The notes under the pieces were generated by a model. It was not told the DNA's origin, did not search any database, and saw only the letters and a program-made list of their open reading frames with translations. This document shows positions 7,798 through 14,647 of a stretch of 38,281 bases of DNA, piece by piece. Both the position numbers and the translations under genes were made by a program. The number at the start of each line of letters is the position of its first letter. Position 1 is the first letter of the stretch. Source of the DNA: Chitinophagaceae bacterium (lineage in GTDB: Bacteria > Bacteroidota > Bacteroidia > Chitinophagales > Chitinophagaceae); NCBI GenBank assembly GCA_947374225.1, contig CANCAY010000018.1:1-38281 (forward strand). The letters are read 5' to 3'.

Positions 7798-8520
7798 ATG
7801 GGAAGGATTTTTGAAGTAAGAAAAGCAACTATGTTCAAGCGATTTGATCGCATGGCAAAACAATTTACTCGTATAGGTAAAGAGATTGTAATCGCTGTTA
7901 AAGCCTCTGGACCTAATCCGGACGACAACCCTGCTTTAAGAAGATGCTACCAGAATGCAAGAAGTGTAGGTATGCCTAAGGATCGTGTTGAAGCAGCTAT
8001 TAAAAGAGCAATGGGCAAAGACACATCAAACTATGAAGAAATTTTATACGAAGGATACGCACCTCATGGTGTGGCATTATTAGTGGAAACTGCAACCGAT
8101 AACCATGTAAGAACAGTTGCCAATGTGAAAAGTCATTTCAACAAAGGACATGGCGCTATGGGCAATAGCGGTAGTGTTAGTTTTCAGTTCAAAAAAATGG
8201 GGGTATTTAAATTAAACCCAGAAGGATTGGTAATGGATGATTTAGAATTAGAATTAATTGACCACGGCTTAGATGAATTAGGAGAAAGCAATGACGACAA
8301 TGGCAATCCTATTTTAGTTTTAAGATGTGCCTTCACCGACTTCGGTAATTTACAAAAAGAATTGGAGGCTAAGAACTTAAACGTAATTAGCGCTGAATTC
8401 GAATGGATCCCTTCTACTACCGTGCCTGTTACGGATGAACAAGCGGAAGACGTTAGTAAATTAATTGAAAGATTAGAAGAAGACGAGGACGTAAATAAAG
8501 TTTTCCATAATATGGGATAG
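7798..8520 (+). CDS. YebC/PmpR family protein (translation factor or transcriptional regulator)
   Basis: A 240-residue cytoplasmic protein of the YebC/PmpR (TACO1-like) family. Members were described as transcriptional regulators and more recently as factors that relieve ribosome stalling. The family N terminus [22 protein letters not shown] decides the start: ATG at 7798, not the TTG at 7774 that lies inside the preceding T-rich spacer. Conserved segments: [65 protein letters not shown], and an acidic C terminus. The N-terminal motif differs from proteobacterial MAGHSKWAN, as is common in Bacteroidota paralogues. The next gene starts 6 nt later and is probably co-transcribed. Confidence 0.93.
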   Translation: MGRIFEVRKATMFKRFDRMAKQFTRIGKEIVIAVKASGPNPDDNPALRRCYQNARSVGMPKDRVEAAIKRAMGKDTSNYEEILYEGYAPHGVALLVETATDNHVRTVANVKSHFNKGHGAMGNSGSVSFQFKKMGVFKLNPEGLVMDDLELELIDHGLDELGESNDDNGNPILVLRCAFTDFGNLQKELEAKNLNVISAEFEWIPSTTVPVTDEQAEDVSKLIERLEEDEDVNKVFHNMG

Positions 8521-8526
8521 GTTTTA

Positions 8527-8808
8527 ATGAAACACCTAGTAACAATATTAATAATTTCAAGCTTAATGAATCCAACAAGATTCATTAAGCTACAAGATAC
8601 AGTAAGCCCAAAGTTTAACTTTTACTCACTTAGTGCAGACTTGAAAGTGGCGCCTAGTTATTATACGACAAAAACTGGTTTCATTTGTAATATAGAAAGG
8701 GCTTTACAAAAGCAAACAAAAATTCCAATAAAATTTAGATTAGGATCGGTAGAACAAACACAAAAGTTAGAAGGATATAACCTATCTACTCTGCCATCAT
8801 TTCCTTAA
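8527..8808 (+). CDS. conserved hypothetical protein (Bacteroidota)
   Basis: A 93-residue protein beginning 6 nt after the yebC stop. Residues 44-83 (SYYTTKTGFICNIERALQ, then KIPIKFRLGSVEQTQKLEGY) match, from memory, a short Bacteroidota-specific family of unknown function with the pattern YYxxxxGFxCxxExxxxKxTKIPxxFRLGSxExxxxLEG. The N-terminal 20 residues are hydrophobic and could be a weak signal or anchor. The 3' end overlaps the convergent E1 dehydrogenase gene by 23 nt. A 13-bp inverted repeat lies in codons 12-22. A real gene is likely because of the family-like motif; the function is unknown. Confidence 0.7.
   Translation: MKHLVTILIISSLMNPTRFIKLQDTVSPKFNFYSLSADLKVAPSYYTTKTGFICNIERALQKQTKIPIKFRLGSVEQTQKLEGYNLSTLPSFP
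8560..8591. repeat. 13-bp perfect inverted repeat inside a coding region
   Basis: Arms 8560-8572 and 8579-8591 (AGCTTAATGAATC and its complement) with a CAACAA loop. It lies 40 bases after yebC and within the start of the 93-residue gene. No T-run follows on either strand, so it is a poor intrinsic terminator; a folded mRNA element that affects yebC mRNA stability or translation of the small gene is possible. Confidence 0.5.
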
Positions 8809-11164
8809 TTACTTGTATCACTTCTTCTGTATTAGGCTTGGAGAAGTAATCACCATCACTTGCATAAGCTGGACGATGTGCTTTAGAGCTCAATGTTCTT
8901 GCAGCTACATCCAGCCAACGGTATCCGCCTTGGGTTTCAATAACATGTTGGTACATATAAGCACTAGCACCACCTGGCACATCTTCGTCAATAAATATAA
9001 TACGATTAGTCTTTTTTAGAGAAGCAACAATCATATGATTAATATCGAATGGCAATAAGGTTTGAACGTCAATGATTTCACAATCAATACCCATTTCCTG
9101 TAAGCGTATTGCAGCGTCTTCAATGATTCTTAAAGTAGAACCATAGGAAACTATAGTTATGTCTGCCCCTTCTTTAATAATTTCTGGTTTACCAAGAGAC
9201 ACCGTATAGTCCGTAATATTTAATGGCATTTTTTCTTTCAAACGATATCCATTCAAACATTCAATTAATATAGCTGGATCATTCCCTTTCAATAAAGTAT
9301 TATACATCCCTACTGCTTGCACCATATTTCTTGGCACACAAACAAACATGCCTCTTAATGAATTTACAATCATTCCCATTGGAGAACCACTATGAAAAAT
9401 ACCTTCCAAACGGTGGCCTCTGGTTCTAATAATTACTGGACTACTTTGCATACCATTACTACGATAATGTAATGTAGCAACGTCATCGCTTAATGTTTGT
9501 AAGCCATATAATAAGTAATCCAAATATTGAATTTCAGCAATAGGCCTAAGTCCTCTTATGGCCATACCATGTGCCTGTCCCATGATAGATTGTTCTCTTA
9601 TTCCTGTATCAAAAATTCGGTCTTCCCCATGCTTTAATTGTAATCCTGCGAAACCTTGATTCACATCTCCTATATTGCCTAGATCTTCTCCAAATGCATA
9701 TACAGCAGGGTTTATCTTAAACAATTCGTCAAAATAATGATTTAATATTTCATAGCCATTTACAATGGTAGCGTCTGCAGCATATTCCGCTGGCACTACT
9801 GAAACATTCAATGTACTCTTTGGTCCTTCATTATATAAGTCCTTACTATAATAAGGCGCTTGTTGTTCATAGTAAGCAGTTAAAAAAGATTGTATTGCTT
9901 TAGCGTTAGGATGTTGAGGAATTTTCTCAAGTACTAAATTAGCATTTCTGAAAATATCCCTTTTTAAAGGTTCCTTATTTGATAACATTTCCTGAGTCAA
10001 TGCTTCAATACTAGACAATGATATTTCATCCAAACCAGTAAGTAGTAATTCTGTAAGTTCAATTACTTTGGCTTTTATTGGTGCAATATATTTATCCCAA
10101 GCGGCTTGTTTGGCAAATCTTGCTTCTTGTTTAATTTGCGATTCCAATTGTTGTAAATCGTCTTCATTTGTTAACTCATTCAATAACAACCAGTCTCTCA
10201 TTTTCTTGTTACAGTCCCATTCACGCTCCCATTCTAGTCTATCAGATGACTTATATCTTTCATGACTTCCGCTGGTAGAATGGCCTTGTGGCTGTGTAAG
10301 CTCTTGTACATGAAACACAACAGGAGTATGCGTTGCACGTGTATGCGCAATGCCCGCTTCAAATGTTTCGCACAAAGCTGCGTAGTCCCATCCTTTAACT
10401 GTAAATATTTTTAGGCCATTGGTGTCTGGCTGTTTTTCTAATCCTCTTAAAGCTTCTGATATAGAACCTTTGGTTGTTTGTAATTTTGTAGGAACTGATA
10501 TTCCATAACCATCATCATAAACAAATATGGCTAATGGAACTTGTAATACACCCGCCGCATTTACTACTTCCCAGAAATGTCCTTCCGAAGTACTTGCATC
10601 CCCAATAGTACAAAAACAAACCTCATTACCCTCATTACTTAAGTGTGAAAAAAGTTCAGGAAATTTTGAACTTCTAAAACATTTGGACGCAAAAGCCAAA
10701 CCTAGACCTCTCGCCATTTGACCAGCAGTTGGAGCAATATCGGCTGTAACATTATGTCGATTAACTAAGTCGTTCCATTCTCCATTTTTATTTACGAATG
10801 GAGTAGCAAAATGTGCGTTCATATTTTTGCCACCACTATAAGGGTCGTTTTCAATGTCAGAATATAATTGAGAAAAATAGTCTTCTACATTGGCAACACC
10901 AATAGCAAACATGAAAGTTTGATCTCTATAATAACCACTTCTAAAATCACCTTTTTGAAAAAATTTGGCCAATGCCACTTGCGCAATTTCCTTGCCATCC
11001 CCAAAAATGCCAAATTTGGCTTTGCCAGTTAGTACTTCACGTCTACCCAATAAGCTCACTTCTCTACTCAATAAGGCTATTCGATAGTCCTCCAGTACAG
11101 AAGTTCGAAATGCTTCGAAAGAAAGCATGTCAGCAGAAGAAACGGCTTCTAAATTGGATTCCAT
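8786..11164 (-). CDS. fused 2-oxo acid dehydrogenase E1 component, alpha and beta
   Basis: A 792-residue cytoplasmic thiamine-diphosphate enzyme, the E1 of a 2-oxo acid dehydrogenase complex (branched-chain 2-oxoisovalerate type, or pyruvate), which decarboxylates the keto acid and passes the acyl group to E2 lipoate. The alpha half has GYYRDQTFMFAIG, PTAGQMARGLGLAFASK and the ThDP motif GDASTSEGHFWEVVNAAG. The beta half, from about residue 470, has YAFGEDLGNIGDVNQGF, IREQSIMGQAHGMAIRGLRP and EDVPGGASAYM. In many bacteria these are two genes; the fusion is common in Bacteroidota. The frame opens at 11191, but the ATG at 11164 (MESNLEAV) is closer to where homologues begin. Transcribed divergently from the DUF1573 gene. 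The substrate is unresolved. Confidence 0.9.
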   Translation of the reverse strand: MESNLEAVSSADMLSFEAFRTSVLEDYRIALLSREVSLLGRREVLTGKAKFGIFGDGKEIAQVALAKFFQKGDFRSGYYRDQTFMFAIGVANVEDYFSQLYSDIENDPYSGGKNMNAHFATPFVNKNGEWNDLVNRHNVTADIAPTAGQMARGLGLAFASKCFRSSKFPELFSHLSNEGNEVCFCTIGDASTSEGHFWEVVNAAGVLQVPLAIFVYDDGYGISVPTKLQTTKGSISEALRGLEKQPDTNGLKIFTVKGWDYAALCETFEAGIAHTRATHTPVVFHVQELTQPQGHSTSGSHERYKSSDRLEWEREWDCNKKMRDWLLLNELTNEDDLQQLESQIKQEARFAKQAAWDKYIAPIKAKVIELTELLLTGLDEISLSSIEALTQEMLSNKEPLKRDIFRNANLVLEKIPQHPNAKAIQSFLTAYYEQQAPYYSKDLYNEGPKSTLNVSVVPAEYAADATIVNGYEILNHYFDELFKINPAVYAFGEDLGNIGDVNQGFAGLQLKHGEDRIFDTGIREQSIMGQAHGMAIRGLRPIAEIQYLDYLLYGLQTLSDDVATLHYRSNGMQSSPVIIRTRGHRLEGIFHSGSPMGMIVNSLRGMFVCVPRNMVQAVGMYNTLLKGNDPAILIECLNGYRLKEKMPLNITDYTVSLGKPEIIKEGADITIVSYGSTLRIIEDAAIRLQEMGIDCEIIDVQTLLPFDINHMIVASLKKTNRIIFIDEDVPGGASAYMYQHVIETQGGYRWLDVAARTLSSKAHRPAYASDGDYFSKPNTEEVIQVIKEMMAE

Positions 11165-11281
11165 ATGGCAAAAATAAGGTTCAAAAAGCATAAAAAGACT
11201 ATAATTAGATAAAAACAGTTAATTAACGATTTTTCAATAATTTAGCTTTTTAGAGATTAACTTATTATAATATCTACATAT

Positions 11282-11650
11282 ATGAAAAAAACAGCCTTTT
11301 TATTAGCTTTTAGCTTGTTTACTGCAAGCTTATTTGCACAATCAGAAATCAAATTTGATAAGACGACTCATGATTTTGGAAAGATCAAAAAGGGAATTAA
11401 TAGAGCTGTTGTATTTACCTATACAAATTTGGGTGCTAAGCCTGCTGTAATAGAATTTGCTCAGGCAGAATGTGGTTGCACAACACCAGAATATAAGCAA
11501 GATCCCATTTTAAAAGGCCAAAAAGGAAATATCAAAGTGACTTATACTGCCCCTTTTTCTGGTGTATTTAAAAAGAAAGTAACTGTTAAGTTCGCTGGCG
11601 TTAAAACACCAATTGAACTTGAAATTGATGGAGAAGTAATTTTAAAGTAA
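11282..11650 (+). CDS. DUF1573 domain secreted protein
   Basis: A 122-residue exported protein: signal peptide in residues 1-20 (MKKTAFLLAFSLFTASLFAQ), then a single Ig-like DUF1573 domain. Diagnostic segments are FDKTTHDFGKIKKG, VFTYTNLGAKPAVI and the AECGCTTPEY motif (Cys64, Cys66), followed by IKVTYTAPFSGVFKKKVTVKF. DUF1573 proteins are abundant in Bacteroidota and thought to be periplasmic or outer-membrane associated; the biochemical function is unknown. The aminotransferase gene starts 3 nt after its stop, so they are co-transcribed, though no functional link is obvious. Confidence 0.9.
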   Translation: MKKTAFLLAFSLFTASLFAQSEIKFDKTTHDFGKIKKGINRAVVFTYTNLGAKPAVIEFAQAECGCTTPEYKQDPILKGQKGNIKVTYTAPFSGVFKKKVTVKFAGVKTPIELEIDGEVILK

Positions 11651-11652
11651 GC

Positions 11653-12852
11653 ATGATTCAAATAAGTCAACGTGGAATGAACATGCCTTCCTCTCCAATT
11701 AGGAGATTGGCTGGTTATGCTGATGCTGCAAAAAAAGAAGGTGTTAAAGTTTATCATTTAAACATTGGACAACCTGACATTGAAACACCATCCATTATGA
11801 TGGAAGCAGTTAGAAATGCAAATCTAAAAGTCTTAGAATACACTGATAGTGCAGGTATATTAAGTTTTAGAAAAAAACTAGCAGCCTATTATATTTCAAA
11901 AGGAATCGACATTGACTATTCAAATATTTTAATAACTATTGGTGGAAGCGAGGGGATATTATTTGCCTTCATGGCATGCTTAGATGCTGGCGATGAAATC
12001 ATTGTACCAGAACCATTCTACGCAAATTATATTGGATTTGCCATGGCTGCGGGTATCAAAATTATTCCAATCACATCCTCTATTGAAACGGGTTTTGCAT
12101 TACCTCCAATTGAATCCTTTAGAGCAAAAATTACATCCAAAACAAAGGGGATATTTATATGTAATCCTAATAACCCTACTGGATATGTGTATAGTGAAAA
12201 TGAATTGTTACAAATAAGAGATTTAATAAAAGAAAAGGATTTATACTTATTCTCTGACGAAGCTTACACAGAGTTTAGTTATGAAGGGAAAGTTAAAAGC
12301 ACATTGACATTAGAAGGTGTAGAAGATAGAGTGATCATGATTGACACTTTTAGTAAAAAATATTCTGCATGTGGAGCAAGAATTGGCGCTTTAGTGACAA
12401 AAAACAAAGAGGTGATTGAAGCTGTTATGAAATTTTCACAAGCAAGATTAAGCCCGCCAACATTAGAACAAATTGCTGCAGAAGCTGCTTTAAGTTTGCC
12501 AACTGACTATTTTGACGCAACAAGAGCTGAATACGAACGCAGACGCACTGTGCTTATTAATAGATTATCTAAAATGGAAGGGGTTTACTGCCCTGCTCCT
12601 AGTGGCGCTTTTTATGCTATGGCTAAATTACCTGTAGCAGACACAGACGAATTTTGCAAATGGTTATTAACTGATTTTAGAAAGGACAATGCCACCATTA
12701 TGTTGGCTCCAGCAAGTGGCTTTTATACCACACCAGGCTTAGGAAAAGACGAAGTGAGATTGGCTTATGTCATTAATGAAGATGATATTAATGCTGCTAT
12801 GGATTGTTTAGAAGAAGCCCTTAAAGTATATTCAAAATTACATTCGAAATAA
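11653..12852 (+). CDS. PLP-dependent class I/II aminotransferase
   Basis: A 399-residue cytoplasmic fold-type I aminotransferase of the aspartate/aromatic aminotransferase group. Signatures: LNIGQPDIETP (36-46), TIGGSEGILFAF, CNPNNPTGYVYS (170-181, Asn174 contacting PLP), FSDEAYTEFSY (200-210, Asp202 to the pyridine N), DTFSKKYSACGARIG (231-245) with the Schiff-base lysine most likely Lys235 and the phosphate-binding Arg243, and a C-terminal EVRLAYVIN with the substrate-carboxylate Arg. It lies 3 nt after DUF1573 and 30 nt before the CDGSH gene. The amino donor cannot be assigned; aspartate, aromatic or alanine are all possible. Confidence 0.93.
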   Translation: MIQISQRGMNMPSSPIRRLAGYADAAKKEGVKVYHLNIGQPDIETPSIMMEAVRNANLKVLEYTDSAGILSFRKKLAAYYISKGIDIDYSNILITIGGSEGILFAFMACLDAGDEIIVPEPFYANYIGFAMAAGIKIIPITSSIETGFALPPIESFRAKITSKTKGIFICNPNNPTGYVYSENELLQIRDLIKEKDLYLFSDEAYTEFSYEGKVKSTLTLEGVEDRVIMIDTFSKKYSACGARIGALVTKNKEVIEAVMKFSQARLSPPTLEQIAAEAALSLPTDYFDATRAEYERRRTVLINRLSKMEGVYCPAPSGAFYAMAKLPVADTDEFCKWLLTDFRKDNATIMLAPASGFYTTPGLGKDEVRLAYVINEDDINAAMDCLEEALKVYSKLHSK

Positions 12853-12882
12853 AATACAAATTAAACAAGCAAAATAAAATAC

Positions 12883-13107
12883 ATGTCAACGAAAATTACA
12901 ATTAACAACAATGGTTCTTTAAAAGTGGAAGGCGAATTTACAATTGTAGATCGTGCAGGTAATAGCTATGATTTAGCTGGGAGAGAAGTAGTAGGTCTTT
13001 GCAGATGTGGTTTAAGTAAAAACAAACCATTTTGCGATGGTGCACATAATGGAAATTTCGAGCATGAAGCTATTGCATTCGCATTACCTCCAAAGAAAAC
13101 TTTATAG
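12883..13107 (+). CDS. CDGSH iron-sulfur domain protein
   Basis: A 74-residue protein with one CDGSH-type 2Fe-2S domain. The cluster ligands form C-x-C-x8-C-x3-H: Cys40, Cys42, Cys51 and His55 in LCRCGLSKNKPFCDGAH. The preceding part is a beta-rich N terminus (ITINNNGSLKVEGEFTIVD). Bacterial CDGSH proteins are small cytosolic redox or Fe-S transfer factors; the partner here is unknown. Its stop codon lies in the loop region of a 12-bp hairpin that probably ends the DUF1573-aminotransferase-CDGSH transcript. Confidence 0.93.
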   Translation: MSTKITINNNGSLKVEGEFTIVDRAGNSYDLAGREVVGLCRCGLSKNKPFCDGAHNGNFEHEAIAFALPPKKTL

Positions 13108-13132
13108 TTTTCTTTGGATACGCTCATTTTTT
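13090..13132 (+). terminator. hairpin terminator overlapping the CDGSH stop codon
   Basis: A perfect 12-bp stem (13090-13101 with 13106-13117, CCAAAGAAAACT and its complement) and a 4-nt loop. The last codons and the TAG stop (13105-13107) are part of the structure. A run of six T follows at 13127-13132 after a 9-nt gap. The stem is AT rich and the T-run is displaced, so efficiency is uncertain. Confidence 0.6.
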
Positions 13133-13151
13133 CATCTCTTATACCCAATTA

Positions 13152-13901
13152 ATGTTTTTTAAAAAATTATTATTTAGCTGTATTTTCTTATTCCCATTTT
13201 TACTTAATGCTCAAACCAAGCAGGTACAAAGCTCTAACCAAATATGGATCTCCTATAATAATACAACTAAACTTACTGACAAATGGGGTATTTGGGCCGA
13301 CTATCAAGTCAAAACCAAAGATGCTTTTTTCAATAACACCGATATCATTGAAAAAACATTAGGAGTTATTTACTATCCTAATGAAACAGTAAAATTTACA
13401 GCAGCATTTACTAAAGTTGATCTACATCCTACTGATGGAAAAACAATGATTGTACCAGAATATAGGCCTTGGCAAATGATACAATGGCAAGCTAAAACAG
13501 GCAGTATCAAATGGTCAAGTTGGATAAGATTAGAGGAAAGATTTAAGACCAAAGTATTAAACAATACTACATTAGGAACTGATTATGATTTTAGTTACCG
13601 ATTAAGATATAATGTATTTAGTCAGTTGCCAATTACCAAACGAAAGTATCAAAGAGGTGCCATTTCATTAGTTGCTTCAAATGAACTATACCTGAATTTT
13701 GGTAAAACCATAGTCTACAATGTATTTGATCAAAATAGAGCTTTTGCAGGATTTTTCTTTTATACAAGCAAGCGTGACTTTTTACAATTTGGTTATACAA
13801 AATCATACCAACAATTAAGCGCAGGTAATAAGTTCAAAGCAATTGATGCCATTAAAATAAGTTTCTTCAATAACTTAGATTTTAGAAAGAAAAAAGCCTA
13901 A
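13152..13901 (+). CDS. DUF2490 domain outer-membrane protein
   Basis: A 249-residue exported protein: signal peptide to about residue 21 (MFFKKLLFSCIFLFPFLLNAQ), then a body of alternating polar/hydrophobic strands such as NQIWISYNNTTKLTDKWGIWADYQVKTKD, EYRPWQMIQWQ, IRLEERFK and YRLRYN. This is the DUF2490 pattern, predicted to form a small beta-barrel in the outer membrane. RxRYN and WxDxQ motifs are typical. It starts 44 nt after the CDGSH stop, beyond a probable terminator, and may open the transcript leading into the TonB-receptor genes 41 nt downstream. The transported or bound ligand is unknown. Confidence 0.85.
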   Translation: MFFKKLLFSCIFLFPFLLNAQTKQVQSSNQIWISYNNTTKLTDKWGIWADYQVKTKDAFFNNTDIIEKTLGVIYYPNETVKFTAAFTKVDLHPTDGKTMIVPEYRPWQMIQWQAKTGSIKWSSWIRLEERFKTKVLNNTTLGTDYDFSYRLRYNVFSQLPITKRKYQRGAISLVASNELYLNFGKTIVYNVFDQNRAFAGFFFYTSKRDFLQFGYTKSYQQLSAGNKFKAIDAIKISFFNNLDFRKKKA

Positions 13902-13942
13902 ATTGAATACGCACAAAAGTAATAAAGCTTTTGTTATACGAT

Positions 13943-14647
13943 ATGCGATTCAAAGCCTGCTGCTTGTTACTTTGTAGTATCACATTGATACACAGTAATA
14001 CTATTGCTCAAGACAATAAGCAAGATAACACTAAACAATACTATTTTAACAATATTGGTGACCAGTCCAAGTTGCTGAATGGAACAAAGTATTTAGGATA
14101 CCCAAACTACTTTAAAGAAGGGCATCCTTTTTTCATTTCAGACGCTTTACAAAAAGGACAGCTTGTTTATGATAATGTAAAGTTCGACCAAGTTCAATTC
14201 CAATACGACTTAGTTCAAGATGCTATTATATTTCAAGATAGTACTCACCGTATTCAACTCATTAATGAGAAAGTAGAAAGATTCACAATCCTTGACCAAA
14301 CTTTTGTTAGACTAGAAAAGGACAGTCAAAATACTGTTTTACAAAATAGTGGATTTTATAATCTATTACATGATGGGAAAGTTAAATTCATAGCAAAATA
14401 TATAAAAACAAAAAAGGAAGCAATAGTAAATACGAATGAACTACTAGGCCATTTTGAGCCAAGTAGTTTTTATTATATTAAAAAGGATAATCAGTATTAT
14501 TCCATTACTGGAAAGAAAGATTTGTTAAACTTATTTAGAGACAAGAAAGGCAAAATTACAAGTTATGTAAAAAGCCTAGGATTCAAGTACAGAAAGGATC
14601 CCGAAAACTATATATTAAAAGTAGCCAGCTATTATGATCAATTATAA
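13943..14647 (+). CDS. conserved secreted protein of unknown function next to a TonB receptor
   Basis: A 234-residue exported protein. The frame opens with a TTG at 13931, but the ATG at 13943 gives a good signal peptide (MRFKACCLLLCSITLIHSNTIAQ). The body has YLGYPNYFKEGHPFF, the repeated-strand segment LVYDNVKFDQVQFQYDLVQD, IQLINEKVERFTI and a basic C-terminal helical part ending LKVASYYDQL. From memory this resembles a widespread Bacteroidota family that is always secreted and often found beside TonB receptors; no function is established. The 3' end overlaps the receptor start by 14 nt, so the two are translationally coupled and probably act together. Confidence 0.8.
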   Translation: MRFKACCLLLCSITLIHSNTIAQDNKQDNTKQYYFNNIGDQSKLLNGTKYLGYPNYFKEGHPFFISDALQKGQLVYDNVKFDQVQFQYDLVQDAIIFQDSTHRIQLINEKVERFTILDQTFVRLEKDSQNTVLQNSGFYNLLHDGKVKFIAKYIKTKKEAIVNTNELLGHFEPSSFYYIKKDNQYYSITGKKDLLNLFRDKKGKITSYVKSLGFKYRKDPENYILKVASYYDQL

